A DNA stretch of 64,000 bases from Microbacterium sp. (GTDB taxonomy: Bacteria > Actinomycetota > Actinomycetes > Actinomycetales > Microbacteriaceae): contig NZ_JAPSLI010000001.1 in NCBI RefSeq assembly GCF_031180975.1, positions 589,197-653,196 on the forward strand, given 5' to 3'. Positions 33,719 through 45,700 of the stretch are shown piece after piece (the first letter of the stretch is position 1; every line of letters begins with the position of its first letter). Both the position numbers and the translations under genes were made by a program. A model generated the notes under the pieces. That model was given only the letters and a program-made list of their open reading frames with translations, did not search any database and had not been told where the DNA came from.

Positions 33719-35046
33719 GCGTATCCGCCGATCGTCACGATGCGATCGCCGATCTCGAGCGCGTCGCCGAGGCGGACGGGCACCCGCTGCCCCGGTGGGC
33801 AGTCGATGCGCGCCCCCTCACGGAGGATGACGGTGCCGTTGGTGGACTGCCGGTCCATCACCCAGCCCCCGCTCGGCTCGGCACCGGCCTCGAAATGGGT
33901 CTTGGACAGCGACAGCGTCTCGTCGCGCACCGCGACGGCCACTGCTCCGGGCTCCTCCTCCGGGTTGCGACCGAAGAGTGTGCGACCCGAAACCGTCACG
34001 CGCTGCCCGTCGTCCCAGGTGAAGACGAGCCGGTGACCGGGGATGCTGATGCGCGTGGACTCGATGTCCTCGGCGTCCACGGCCGACGCCGCGCCGTCCG
34101 AGGCGGGCGTCTGCGGCGCGGCCGGACCACTCATGGACGGGGTCGCCGCCGCGGGCGGGGCGGTCGGAGCGCTGGTCGGGGCGGCCGGAGCGCTGGGCAA
34201 CGGACGTTCGGGCGGCGGCTGGGTCACGCCCGGCACGAACGAGATCAAAGGGTCCCCGGGGAGCGTGCCGCGCTGGCGCGGAGCCACCACAGTCTCCTCC
34301 GGCAGGTCCGCAGGCGGTTGCCCCACGCCAGGCTGCGGCGCGCCGTCCGCCTGCGGGGCCGCGACCGGCTGCGGGTCGGCGACGGGGCCGGCGGCCGGCT
34401 GGTTGCCCTGCACCTGCGCGCGCACCCGGGCGAAGGAATCCCCGTGCACGTCGGCGAACGACACCCCTTGCCCGAACGTCGGAGCGCCCGTTCCCGGGAG
34501 CGACGGGCGGTCCGTGCCGGCGAAGGCGGGCGTGGCGAGCGACGGCGCGGCGGCCGGCTGCGGCAGGGCATGCCCGCCCGCGGCGGGCGCCTGCGGCGCG
34601 GAGGCACGGGTGTCCAGCACGACCGCACCGGCAATCTTGTCGTGCCAGCCCTGGTACCGCCCGGAGCCGTCGAACAGCGGCGTGAAATAGCCGACCGCGA
34701 TCGACGTGGCGAGACCCCAGATCACGTTGCGCAGCAGCGCGCGTCCGACACCGATCGGTCGGCCGTCCGTCAGGCCGACCAGCCGCACGCCCTGAGCGCG
34801 CATGCCGATCGAGCCGCGTCCGGCCTGCATGACGGTGTACACCACGAACCAGGCCAGTCCGAGCACGCCGTAGAGCGGGGCTGCGATCAGCAGTGCCGTG
34901 AGCGGATCGCCGCTGCTCACCGCCACGATCACCAGCACGAGGCTCGGGACCACGAAGGCCACCGCCGCGGCGATGAGCGCGTCGATGACGTAAGCGATCA
35001 CGCGCCGCCTGATGGGCGCGACCTCTCCGAAGGGGAGCATCGTCAT
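33715..35046 (-). CDS. RDD-family membrane protein with C-terminal FHA domain (2)
   Basis: 443 residues, the same plan as 28446-29816. RDD helices come first ('RRVIAYVIDALIAAAVAFVV', 'GRGSIGMRAQGVRLV'), then a Pro/Ala/Gln-rich linker, then FHA with 'TLFGRNPEEEPG', 'SLSKTHFEAG' and 'DRQSTNGTVIL'. Both paralogues share 'RYQGWHDKIAG' or 'GRGWHDKATG' after the RDD helices. Embedded in the overlapping operon between transglutaminase-like and phosphatase genes. Confidence 0.87.
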   Translation of the reverse strand: MTMLPFGEVAPIRRRVIAYVIDALIAAAVAFVVPSLVLVIVAVSSGDPLTALLIAAPLYGVLGLAWFVVYTVMQAGRGSIGMRAQGVRLVGLTDGRPIGVGRALLRNVIWGLATSIAVGYFTPLFDGSGRYQGWHDKIAGAVVLDTRASAPQAPAAGGHALPQPAAAPSLATPAFAGTDRPSLPGTGAPTFGQGVSFADVHGDSFARVRAQVQGNQPAAGPVADPQPVAAPQADGAPQPGVGQPPADLPEETVVAPRQRGTLPGDPLISFVPGVTQPPPERPLPSAPAAPTSAPTAPPAAATPSMSGPAAPQTPASDGAASAVDAEDIESTRISIPGHRLVFTWDDGQRVTVSGRTLFGRNPEEEPGAVAVAVRDETLSLSKTHFEAGAEPSGGWVMDRQSTNGTVILREGARIDCPPGQRVPVRLGDALEIGDRIVTIGGYA

Positions 35047-37454
35047 GGGGCCTCGCTCTCGGATCGCGTGGTGTTGCTGTCGATGTTGCCAGGTTCGCGG
35101 CGCAGCCGTGCCGCCGCGGCGTCGCGCACGCGCGCGCCGGCGGCATCCCGCAGCTCCTGCACGCGGGCGGCGATGCGGCCGCCGCCCGCCAGCGAGCGGA
35201 CGCTCAGCCGGGCCTTGGTGCGCTTCCAGAACCCGGCGTCCTTGCCGAGGCCTGCGACGAGCGCGTCGACCTCGCGCCAGAACGCGTCGACGTCCTGGCC
35301 CGTCGGCTCACCAGGGCCGAACACCTGTCCGTCCGCACGGTCGGCCAGTGCGGTGACAGTGGGCAGCGTGAGCGACGTGGACACCTGGGCGGCATCCTCG
35401 GTGCGGGTGCTTCCGGGAGCGATGCGCGCGCCGTAGTCGATCGCGCGATCGGTGAGCTCGTCCCAACCACCGCTGATACGGTCCGAGGGTCGCGGAGCGC
35501 TGCGTCGCGATCGTCGTTTCGCCGCCTTGAGCACGCCGATCACGATGAACGGGGAGCTGAGGATGAGAAGAACGAGCAGCGAGATGCCGGCGATGGCGAG
35601 GATCATGCCGATGATCCCGAGGATGTTCAGCGAGTCGTCCTCCGGCTCGCGATCATCGGGGACCGTCGGCGGCAGATCGACCGGCTCCTGCGGCGGAGGC
35701 GGGGGCTGCAGCACCTGCGGCTTCGGGTCGACCTTCGGCTTCGTGTTCTGGTCGTTGGGGACCTTGTCCTCGGGCGGGGTCGGATTGAACGGCAGCCATC
35801 CGAAGCCCTCGAAGTTCACTTCGACCCAGGCGTGCACATCGTCGCCGGTCGCGGCGAAGACCGGTTCACCCTCGCGCTCCTTCTTGGGGTAGTACCCCAT
35901 GACCACGCGTGCGGGGATGCCGATCTCGTTGGCGGCGAGGGCCATGACGACCGCGTACTGCTCGTCATCGCCGATCATCTGCTGGCCGCCGAGCAGAGTG
36001 CCGATCCGCTCGGCGGTGTGGCCGGCGCGCGAGAGCACCTCCCCTTCGAGGCCGTGGCTGAAGAAGCCGCCCTCCGCGAAGTAGGCCTCCAGAGCCCGCA
36101 CCTGTTCGATCGGGGTCTCCGCGTCAGCGATCTCGTCGGCGGCGAGGGTGCCGAGGTCCTCCGGCACGTTGCTGAGCTTCGGCAGCTTGACGTTGCCGAA
36201 CTCGGCATCCTTCAGCTGTTCGTCGGGGACCTCGGCCGGAAGGACGGCCTCGACCGTGTACGCGTCGCCCTCCTCGAGTCCGGCGGTGACGACCGTCGTG
36301 CCGGTCTCGGTGTTGTGGTACGCGCTGCGGCGCAGTTCTTCGGCGCGGGTGCCGTCGAAGGCGATGTCGTCGGTGGTGCGGATACCGGGCACCCAGACAC
36401 CCCGGTAGTCGGCGATCTCGATGCGCAGCGTGGTGGGCACGCCCTGCGCATCGGGAGCCATGTCGGAGCGCAACGGCGTGAATGCGCTGGAGGTCTCCGG
36501 TCCACCGTCCGTGACGTTGTAGACGACGCCGTCCCAGTCGTCCATCGCAGCCAGACGGATGCGGGCGCCCTTCGGAAGACCGGACACCGTGAACAGCGTC
36601 TTCTCCTTCTGGTCACGGACGGTCTTGCGGAACGACTGCAGCGGGCTGGGATAGTCGCGCACGTTGAACGGCGGGATGATGGCGTCACGGAACACGTGCC
36701 GCGGCTCGCTCGGTGCGGACACGGCGCTGGTGGCGACTCCGGCGCCGGCGGCGACCGCGACGACGGCGACCCCGCCCAGCAGCCGCCGCACGCGCATGTG
36801 CGCGGCGCGCGCCGGGTCTGCTTCGGTCACCGCGATGGCGGTGCGCTGCGGGAACCACCAGCTGCGCAGCGACATCCAGACGACGGCCGCGACCGCCAGG
36901 ACGACGCCCTGCAGGAGGGGGAACGCCGGGACCGGCACACCGAGCGCGATGACGAGGATGAGCGCGCCGAGGATGGTGGCCAGGGCCCATCCCGCCGACC
37001 GGAGGCGCAGTGCGAAGGAGGCGGACGTCACCCCGGAGACCAGCGCGACGATGAACGGCACCAGCGCGTGCCCGTCGGCGGCCGACACCGGCGCGACGGT
37101 GGTGAGCAGCTGCTTCCATGAGGTCACGACTCCGGTGGCGAGCCGGGCGGTCGTGTCGAGCGACGGCAGCACTCCGGCGATCGTCGTGTGCGGCAGCGCG
37201 AGCGCCCCGCCGAACAGGAAGTACGCGACGACGGTGAGCCCAGCGACGGTCAGGATCCCCCGGTTCCGCAGCGCGCACACGGTCGCCACGGCGAGGCCCA
37301 GCAGCAGCCCACCGGCCGCGGGCGGGAGGAAGGCGGGGCCTCCGAAGGTGGGCCAGAACCCCAGCAGGGCGACGATCAGCAGCACGGCGACGGCGGCGAG
37401 ATCGAGCACCCAGCGGCCCGCGCGAGCCGATGACGGCCGCATCGACGCACTCAT
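35043..37454 (-). CDS. Transglutaminase-fold membrane protein with degenerate active site
   Basis: 803 residues from ATG 37454, which overlaps the DUF58 stop by 4 bases. The N-terminal half has about seven membrane helices (TgpA-like). The outer transglutaminase domain is at about 480-565. A final membrane helix at about 605-635 ('ILGIIGMILAIAGISLLVLL') and a cytoplasmic tail follow. The active-site motif, normally GxCxxFA, reads 'GDDEQYAVVMALAANEIGIP': the Cys is Asp (codon at 35964-35966). The His is kept in 'DVHAWVEV', while the usual DPTP reads 'NPTPP'. It should not be an active cysteine transglutaminase. Confidence 0.87.
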   Translation of the reverse strand: MSASMRPSSARAGRWVLDLAAVAVLLIVALLGFWPTFGGPAFLPPAAGGLLLGLAVATVCALRNRGILTVAGLTVVAYFLFGGALALPHTTIAGVLPSLDTTARLATGVVTSWKQLLTTVAPVSAADGHALVPFIVALVSGVTSASFALRLRSAGWALATILGALILVIALGVPVPAFPLLQGVVLAVAAVVWMSLRSWWFPQRTAIAVTEADPARAAHMRVRRLLGGVAVVAVAAGAGVATSAVSAPSEPRHVFRDAIIPPFNVRDYPSPLQSFRKTVRDQKEKTLFTVSGLPKGARIRLAAMDDWDGVVYNVTDGGPETSSAFTPLRSDMAPDAQGVPTTLRIEIADYRGVWVPGIRTTDDIAFDGTRAEELRRSAYHNTETGTTVVTAGLEEGDAYTVEAVLPAEVPDEQLKDAEFGNVKLPKLSNVPEDLGTLAADEIADAETPIEQVRALEAYFAEGGFFSHGLEGEVLSRAGHTAERIGTLLGGQQMIGDDEQYAVVMALAANEIGIPARVVMGYYPKKEREGEPVFAATGDDVHAWVEVNFEGFGWLPFNPTPPEDKVPNDQNTKPKVDPKPQVLQPPPPPQEPVDLPPTVPDDREPEDDSLNILGIIGMILAIAGISLLVLLILSSPFIVIGVLKAAKRRSRRSAPRPSDRISGGWDELTDRAIDYGARIAPGSTRTEDAAQVSTSLTLPTVTALADRADGQVFGPGEPTGQDVDAFWREVDALVAGLGKDAGFWKRTKARLSVRSLAGGGRIAARVQELRDAAGARVRDAAAARLRREPGNIDSNTTRSESEAP

Positions 37455-38710
37455 GCGAGCACCTTCTGCAGCGCGAGGGGGAGTTGCTCGAGTGCGCCGA
37501 TCGTGACGACGTCGGCATCGCCGATCCTGCGCAGCGCCGGTCGATCGAGACCGGACTGCACGACGACGGCCAGCGCCCGCGCGCCGAACGGGAGGCGGGA
37601 GCACGCCAGACGGAGGTCGGCCGTGGGGACGGCGGAGCCGCACACCAGCACGACGACGCTGGCGAGGGGCATGTGCGCGGCGACGACGCCGGCCAGTTCC
37701 GGGACACCGCCCTCGCGCGGCTTGGACTGGTCGAGCGCCGAGAGCGAGTCGAGCAGCTGCTTGCCGGTGGCGGATGCCAGCTCGCGGCCCTGCACGCGGA
37801 CGTCGACCCGCTGTGAGTCGCGCAGCGCGCGCAGCCCGATGGAGCCCGCGACGGAGATGCCGAGCTCGAAGTCGTCCTCCGTGCGGTAGTCGCCGCTCGA
37901 TCGGGACAGCCCGATGACGAAGTGCGAACGCCGGGTCTCTTCGAACTGGCGGACCATCATGGTGCCGGTGCGCGCCGTCGACCGCCAGTGCACGTGCCGC
38001 AGGTCATCGCCGGGCTGATACTCGAGGAGAGCGTGGAAGGACACGTCGTCGCGCGACAGGTCGGTCGCCGGCATCCCCTCCAGGTCACGGAGGAAGCCGA
38101 GTGACTGACCTCCGAACAGCATGGTCTTCGGGTGCACGTAGAGATCGACCGGGTCGTCGCGGCGATGGGCGCGTTCGAAGACGCCCAGCGGATCGCCGCG
38201 CACGACGCTCACCGGACCGACCTCCACGACTCCGCGGCGGTGGGTGGGGATCGCGAACAGCTCCTCGGCCTGCTGGCCGGGCGCGAGCCGCTGGATCGAG
38301 AATTCCCCTCGGCCGGCCCCGACCGGGAGCACCACCCGCGACGGGAGGATGGCGCGCGACCCGCTGTTCGACAGCGTCAGTGCGCCGACGGCGCGCTCCC
38401 CCACCACGACGCGCGTGCGCGCCAGGTCGAGGGATACGTCGTATTCGGTGCGGCCGAGGAGGAACGCCGCGCACACCAGAAGCACGATCGCGAGCACGAG
38501 CGCCGCGATCCTCAGTTCCTGCCATCCGAGGGCCGTGCCGAGAACCCACAGCACGACGGTCAGCGCCATCAGCGTCCAGCCGAGCGGACGGATCGCGGCG
38601 GCGATGCGCCGCAACCGGTCGAGCGCGCGTCCGGCGATGACTGCGACGATGTCGCGCCACCCGGCTTCGCGCTCGCCCTGCGGGGCGGCGGCGACCGTCG
38701 CTGAGGACAT
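37451..38710 (-). CDS. DUF58 domain protein
   Basis: 419 residues with two N-terminal membrane helices (about 40-85). The DUF58 signature is 'LLEYQPGDDLRHVHWRSTAR', followed by 'TGTMMVRQFEE', and a VWA-like C-terminal region follows. DUF58 proteins regularly pair with MoxR ATPases, which are thought to remodel them and metal-binding partners. The start overlaps the MoxR stop by one base and the end overlaps the transglutaminase-like start. Confidence 0.9.
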   Translation of the reverse strand: MSSATVAAAPQGEREAGWRDIVAVIAGRALDRLRRIAAAIRPLGWTLMALTVVLWVLGTALGWQELRIAALVLAIVLLVCAAFLLGRTEYDVSLDLARTRVVVGERAVGALTLSNSGSRAILPSRVVLPVGAGRGEFSIQRLAPGQQAEELFAIPTHRRGVVEVGPVSVVRGDPLGVFERAHRRDDPVDLYVHPKTMLFGGQSLGFLRDLEGMPATDLSRDDVSFHALLEYQPGDDLRHVHWRSTARTGTMMVRQFEETRRSHFVIGLSRSSGDYRTEDDFELGISVAGSIGLRALRDSQRVDVRVQGRELASATGKQLLDSLSALDQSKPREGGVPELAGVVAAHMPLASVVVLVCGSAVPTADLRLACSRLPFGARALAVVVQSGLDRPALRRIGDADVVTIGALEQLPLALQKVLA

Positions 38711-39681
38711 CAGGCCGCCGTTCGCGCCTGGGGTGCCGCGACCGCCTCAAGCACACGGCTGATCACCGTGTCGGCGTTCGTGCCGGCGAACTCGGCCTCG
38801 GCGTCGAGCAGCAGGCGGTGCTGCCAGACCGGCCGGGCGAGCGCCTTGATGTCGTCGGGCAGCACGTAGTGGCGCCCGTGCGCGGCCGCCCACACCTTGG
38901 CGATGCGGATCATGGCGATCGCACCGCGCACCGAGACGCCGAGCCTGGTGGCGCTGTCCGTGCGGGTGGCCTCGGCGAGTTCTGCCGTGTAGCGCAGCAC
39001 CGCGGGCTCCACGTGCGCGGTGGCCGCCAGGTCGGCCATGTCGGCGACGGCGTTGGTGGTGATGATCGGGGAGAGCGCCGCGGAAGGGTTGCGCTGCGAC
39101 GCGCCCGCGAGGATGCTCTCGGTCACCGCGATGTCGGGGTAGCCGATCGACGTCTTGATGAGGAAGCGGTCGAGCTGCGCCTCGGGGAGCTTGTACGTGC
39201 CGGCCTGCTCCACGGGGTTCTGCGTGGCGATCACGAGGAAGGGTCGCCCGGCTTCGTGGGTGACGCCGTCGACGGTGACACGCGACTCCTCCATCACCTC
39301 GAGCAGTGCGGACTGCGTCTTCGGCGAGGCACGGTTGATCTCATCGGCGAGCACGATCGAGGCGAAGATGGGACCCTTGTGGAACTCGAAGCGGTGCGAC
39401 TGCTGGTCGTAGATCGTGACGCCGGTGACGTCGGAGGGCAGCAGGTCGGGCGTGAACTGGATGCGGGAGCTGGTGCCCTGCACCGTCGCTGCCAGCGCCT
39501 TCGCGAGGCTCGTCTTGCCGGTTCCTGGGGCGTCCTCGAGCAGCACGTGGCCCTCCGCCAGCATGGCGGCGATGACGAGGCCGACGACCTCGCGCTTGCC
39601 TTGCAACGCCCTGTCGACGTTCTCCACCAGGCGGTGGAAGGTGCCCTGGAACCAGGCGGCCTGTTCGGGGGTCATTGTCAT
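38710..39681 (-). CDS. MoxR-family AAA+ ATPase
   Basis: 323 residues. 'LLEDAPGTGKTSLAKALA' is Walker A, 'VLADEINRASPKTQSALLEV' Walker B and 'ATQNPVEQAGTYKLPEAQLD' the sensor region with Arg finger. This is a soluble chaperone-like ATPase. ATG 39681 gives the standard MoxR N-terminus ('MTMTPEQAAWFQ'); the upstream in-frame extension is rejected. It lies 53 bases after the surface-protein gene and is probably in the same transcript. Confidence 0.93.
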   Translation of the reverse strand: MTMTPEQAAWFQGTFHRLVENVDRALQGKREVVGLVIAAMLAEGHVLLEDAPGTGKTSLAKALAATVQGTSSRIQFTPDLLPSDVTGVTIYDQQSHRFEFHKGPIFASIVLADEINRASPKTQSALLEVMEESRVTVDGVTHEAGRPFLVIATQNPVEQAGTYKLPEAQLDRFLIKTSIGYPDIAVTESILAGASQRNPSAALSPIITTNAVADMADLAATAHVEPAVLRYTAELAEATRTDSATRLGVSVRGAIAMIRIAKVWAAAHGRHYVLPDDIKALARPVWQHRLLLDAEAEFAGTNADTVISRVLEAVAAPQARTAA

Positions 39682-39734
39682 GTTCTTTCGTTCCCGTCTC
39701 GGAGCGGTTTCGTCGCGGAGCGCGTGCGGCCCGT

Positions 39735-42700
39735 CTAGGGCCTCGCCCAGAATCTCTTCTCGGTGTCGACGCCGTCGCCCCAGTTGAGGATGTCGACCCA
39801 CACGTCCACTCCGTCCCGGCCCTGCCAGCAGTCGAGCTGCTTGGAGCCGCGTCCGTCGAAGGCGACGTTGTACACGTAGCTGCCGATCTGGCCGTATGCG
39901 CTCGAGTGGCAGGTCACCCGCGCGCCGCCGATGTTCAGGTTCTCCCAGTTCACGACGAACTTGCGGCATCCGTTCACACAGCCGGAGACGGCGTCGCCCT
40001 GGGTGACCCACACGCGCGGCTGCGGCGGCTGATCGGTCGTCGCAGAGTAGGTGGGCGATTCGGCGGAGCCTCCCTCGGAGGCCACCACGCGCACCCGGAT
40101 GGTGTGCGTCTGGTTGTACCCGTTGCCCTTGTCCACGGAGCCGGACAGCGCGCTGCGCTGCACCCAGCCGTTGCCGTCGATGTTGGTGTACACGGTGATC
40201 GGCCGCCCGTTGTACGAGTTCGACGCGTTCCAGCTCAACCGCACCGACGTGCCGAGGTTCTGCGCGTTGCCGGTCGGGGCGTGCGGCGGACCGTACGGCA
40301 CGACGTTGTTCGATGTACCGGCCGGTCCGGGGGCCGACTGCTGTCCGCCGACGACGGAGTACGCCCGCACCTGGACGGTGGTGCCGTCCCCGTTGCGCGC
40401 CGGGATGGCGGAGGAGCCGTCCCAGTTGTTCCAGCGACCGTTGTAGATCAGATACTGGTAGCGCAGCTCCTCGGGACGTGCGCCGTTGCCCGCCGGGCGG
40501 TCGAACGTCACGTGGATGCGGTTGTCGCCGGGCCTGGCCTGGACGTTCGTGGGCGCGCCGGGGGTTCCGAACGCGCGCCGCGGCGCGGAGTGTGCGGAGG
40601 GCTGACCCCAGCCGGCCTTGTTCTCGGCCCGCACCGTGTAGGTGTAGTCCGTCGAGTCGGTCGGCACCGGCACGGTCTGCGAGGTCTGGCTGCCGGAGAC
40701 AGGCACCGTCTTCACCAGCGAACCGCCGCGGTACACCGCCAGCTGGTACGCGCGGATCGCGTCACCGTTCTGCGGCGCGTCCTGCCAGGTGACGGTCATC
40801 TGCGCCTCACTGCCCACCGAGGGCGCGCTGCTCACGGTCGGCGCCGGCACGGTGCCGGGTGGGCCGGCCGGGATCTCCGGGAGAGACGGCGCGCTCCACT
40901 CCGAGGGGTCCGGCGCCTGGTTGTGCGCGCGCACGCGGACCGTGTAGCTGGTGCCGTTCTCCAGCCCCTCCCACACCAGGGAGTTGCCGGTCACGTTCGT
41001 CTTCTGACCGATGCCGGATGGCGGGATCGGTGAGATCTCCAGCGTGTACGAGTCCACCGGCGACCCGCTGGAGCTGGGCGTCGCCCACGACACCTTCAGC
41101 GACTTGTCGCCGAACTCGAGGTTCGGCGGAGTGGGGGTGTCCGGCCTGGTGTCGGGGCGCGCCTCCGCCGACGGCGGCGACGCGGGGCCCTCGCCGACCC
41201 TGTTGTGAGCGGTGACCTGGAACGTGTATGTCACGTTGTTGGTCAGGCCGTCCAGCGTGCAGGTGGTCGACGTGCACGTCTTCGAGTAGGGCGAGCCGGA
41301 GACCGACGTGACGGTGTACTCCGTGATCTCCGCTCCGTTGTTCGACGGGGACGACCAGGACAGCACCACCGTGCGGTCCTCGACGGTCGACACCGTCGGC
41401 TTCCCTGGCGCCTCGGGAACGCCCTGCACCGTCACGGTGACACGGCCGTCGACCTCGCGGTCGGGATCCTTGGTGGCGTCCTGGATGCGGTAGCGGACGA
41501 CCATCACGCCGACGAACTTCGACCCCGGCGTGATCTCCACCTCGTCGCCGGACACCTTCGCGCTGCCCTCGCCGCTCTCGACCTGCGCGGTCAGCAGCTT
41601 CAGCGGCTCACCGTCCGCCGCGAACGGGTTGATGTCGTTCTGCAGCACCGGCACGCGGATGGTCTCGCCCTGGTCCGCCTCGTCGATCGTGTCTGGGCTC
41701 GCCACCGGAAGCTCGCGGGTGGATGCCGTGACGGCGATCTCCACCGTGCCCGGGACGGGGTCCGTCGTGCCGTCGGTGACCTCGATGCCCACGCTGACCG
41801 TCGTGCCCTTGGGCGTGCTCGATGCCGCCTCCGCGAGCAGCCTGGAACCGTCGATTCGGGCCGAGACCCCTTCGCCTGGCTGGTCGGTGATCGAGAAGCG
41901 CAGCTTTCCGGCATCCGCAGGGTCGGGATCGGTGGTGAGCGCCGCCAGGTCGAGCGGCGTCGCCTGCTCGCCGGGCGCGACCTGCATCTGCCCGTTCACG
42001 AACTCCGGCTGCTGATTGTCCGGCGGAAGCACGGTGATCGGGATCGTGAGCGTGGCCTTCCGGCCCTGCGGGTCGTCGGGTCCGTCGCCGTCGGTGACCT
42101 CGAAGGTGAGCGCATCGTCTCCGAAGTAGCGATCCTTCGACGTGTAGACGAGCGTCGTGGTGTCCTTGATCAGCGAGTCGCCGTTCGCGTGGACGGCGCT
42201 CACCTTCGCCGCCTCCGTGAGACGCACGTCCCCGCCACCCGCGACCGTGACGTAATCGGCGAGCGAAATCTCCTTGGTCTCGCCGCTCTTCACCTCGAGC
42301 GGCTTGGTGGAGGACAGGGTGGGGCGCAGTTCGCTGATCGCCGGCACGAAGATGAACGCCGACGAGGTCTGCTCGTCCTGGTCGGTCACGGTGTACCGGA
42401 TCAACTGGCGCTCCTCGGCCACCGTCACGCGGGCCCTGCCGTCGCCGAGGAGACGCGCGCCTGATTCGACGTCGATCGTGAGGCCTTCGACAGTGCCGTC
42501 CGGATCCTCGTCGTTGCGCAGGATGTCGAGGTCGACGCTCAGGCCGTCCTTCACGTCCGACACCTGGACCCTGTCGTCACGCGCGACGGGGGTCATCAGC
42601 GGGACATCCTTGTCCACGGTCACCGAGATCGGTGCGGTGGCCTCGGCGCCCTTGGCGTCGCGGATCGTGTACTGCAGCGACGTCTCCAGCTCGCGGTCGG

Positions 42701-45700
42701 GCACCTCGACGATCACGCGGTCACCGGACACCTCCGCGTCCAGCCCCTGCTCGTCGGAGAGGGTGAGTCCGTTCCCGACGATGCCGATGCGGTCGCCCTC
42801 GGGGTCGGAGTCGTTGACCAGCACGGGCACGGCGACCGACCGGCCTGGTCGCACGATCACGGCATCCCGAACCGCGTAAGGCGCCTGGTTCATCGCTTCC
42901 GGCGGTGCCACGCCCACCCGGATCGTCGCGGTGCCCTCCTGACCGAGCCGGTCGCGCACCCGGTAGGTGAAGGTGTCCACGCCGGCCGAGCCCTTGAACG
43001 CCTCGTAGGTGAGGAAGTTCGGGCCGATGTCCGCGATGCGTCCCTTGGAGGGCGCCTGGTCGATCCCCAGCAGCTCGACCGAGTCGCCGTCGGCGTCCAA
43101 TCCATCGAGGGGGACGGGGATGTTGGTGGTCGAGCCCGCCAGCGCTCGGGCGGTCAGGTCGCGCGGGCGTGGCGCCGCGTTCTTCGCATCGTTGAGCGGG
43201 AGGATCTGCACGGTCACGAGACCGCCGTCCTTCTGGCCCATGGAGTCGGTGGCCTCGTACGTGAGGTGGACGGTCTGCGCCTTCTGGCCGGCACGGAAGC
43301 GCACGGCGTCCTGCGAGACGAACGCCTCGCCCGCGTCCGCCTCCGGCGCCTCCACCAGTTCCGGCGCGACGTGCATCGTGTCGCCGCTGGGGTGCACGTC
43401 GTTGTCGAGGACCGGGATCGTCACGACGTCACCGGCGCGCACGACCACCTCGTCGTCGTTGGCGACCGGGGGCAGCAGTTTCGACGGTGCGGGGATCGGG
43501 ATGACGATGACATCGCCCTCGGCCGACTTCGAGCCGTTCGAGATGCGGTACGAGATGCGCACCTGCTCGTCGAGCGCGCCTTCGTCGCTGATCCGCAGTG
43601 TCTCGTGGTTGAGCACGGACACGGCGATGCCGCTCTGCGGCGGAACGGTCACCGACTGCACGACGAGCACGCCCCCGGAGGGGTCGGTGTCGTTGCCCAG
43701 CACGCCCACCAGCGCCTCGCTGCCCTTGGGCAGCAGCGCCACGTCGCGCACGGCGACGGGTGGCAGTTCGCTCTGCCTGCCGTCCAGCACGTCGACGCGG
43801 ACGAGCCCCTTCGCGGGCTTGGGCCCGGCGGTGGCGAGGTACTGCACGTAGTAGGTGCCGGCGGTGGCGGACTTGAACGTGAACTGCTTGTTCGGGTAGT
43901 CGGGAACGATCGTGGCGCCCGCCGTCTCCTCGACGCGTGCGAGACGGAGCTGCTCCTGACCGGAGCTGGTGTCGTTCGTGAGCGGCGCGACGGTGACCGT
44001 CTCGCCCACGCGCGTGACCACGTGGTCGGCGTTGGTGAGCGGGTTGCTGGTGCCGCTCGGCTTGACGTCGAGCAGGATCTTGCCGTTGGTGACCTCGCCG
44101 AGCGCGTCAGCCACGGTGATCTCGACGGTCTTGCGCCCCTGCAGGCTGGCCACCGCCTTGTACGTGAGCTGGCCGTCGGTGGTGAACTCCACCTCGTCAC
44201 CCGGGGCGGCGACGACCGACTTCAGGTAGACGTCGTCACCCTCGGGGTCGATCCAGTCGGGCAGCACGTTGTACGACACCGTGCCGCCGCTCTCGACCGA
44301 CAGCTTCGTGGTGCGCTTCGGGCGGGGAGCGGTGTTCGTCTTCCAGTCGTAGACGGTGGCGGTGACGAATGCTGTGTCCTTGCCCGTGCGCCCGTCGTCG
44401 ACCTGGTATTCGAAGGTCGCCGAGCCCTCGGCGTCCTCGGGGACGCTGATCTGCAGCGCGGCGCCGTTGAAGATGGGCTGCACATCCCCGATGGAGGGCT
44501 GGTCTCCGACGAGCGATGCCGCCAGGACGTCCCCGTCGGGGTCGTTGTCGTTGTCGAGCACTGGCAGCAGGGTGCTGCCGCCGGGCCGGACGCCGAGGTC
44601 GTCGTCCTCGGCGGTGGGCGGCGTGTTGTCCTCGGTGCGCTCCGGAAGCGAGGTCTCCACCGTCTCCTCGGTGGTCTCCTCCTCGTCCTCGGTCTCGCCC
44701 TCCGGCGGAACGAGCACGCTCCAGTCGTCCACGCGCTGCAGGCTCTTGGTGGGCAGCCAGGCCTGGCCGCCGATGATGTCGTTCAGGACGATGATGTCCC
44801 GGTTCACTCGGAACGTCACCGCCGCGCTCTCCTCAGCGCCCGGGATGTCGTTCCTCAGATCGAGCGACTCGCCGCTGCAATCGCGGACGAACTGCGCGGA
44901 CACCGCCCACGCTCCGTAGGTGCAGCCGCGCAGCTGCACGGGCTGGGCGGGGTTCCCCTGGCCGGACACCTCGGTGACGATCGGGTCCCCGCCGTCGATC
45001 GGCACGCGGATCAGGGCGGTCGGGGTGGCGAGGACGACGGCATCCGACTCCGCCGACGTCTGCTGCAGCACCGCGTCCTCGAGACCGTCGACCTGCGTGC
45101 GGAAGCCGCCGGGGGTCGTGACGACGCCGGCGGCGGCGTCCAGGACGACCGGCGTGTCGCCCACCACGGTGATGGCGGCTTCCGCCGAGAGCTCGATGTC
45201 CGCGAGTTCGGACGACTCGGACTCGAGCGGAAGGCCCTCGGCGTCGGTGGGGATCGTGACGACCTCTGCCCGCTCGCCCGACAGGGCGTAGACGGTGCCG
45301 TCGCGCCCGACGGCGACATCCGCGCCGTCCCCGAGCTCGGCGACCGGGTCGGCCTTCTTCGTGTCGAAGCCGGCGAGTCCCTTCGCCGACGTGACCCACA
45401 GCTCACCCGTCTTGTCATCCAGGACGGCGGTGGTCAGCCGGCCGAGAGCGACCTTCGCGCGGGCGGGGATCGGTGCACTGTCGGTGAGGGCCACGCGGGC
45501 GGGGTCGACGGACGTGACCGTGTCACTGCCGTCGTCGACCAGGAGCACCGTGCCCTCGTCCTGCAGGATGTCGTAATCGTCGCTCGCGGTGCGCAGGCCG
45601 CCGTCGATCACCGTCGACTCGTTGTTGAAGTGTCCGACCAGCAGCGTCGAGGTCTTGGTGAGCCATACGCCGGCGTCGTGCAGGTCGACCTTGGTGGTGG

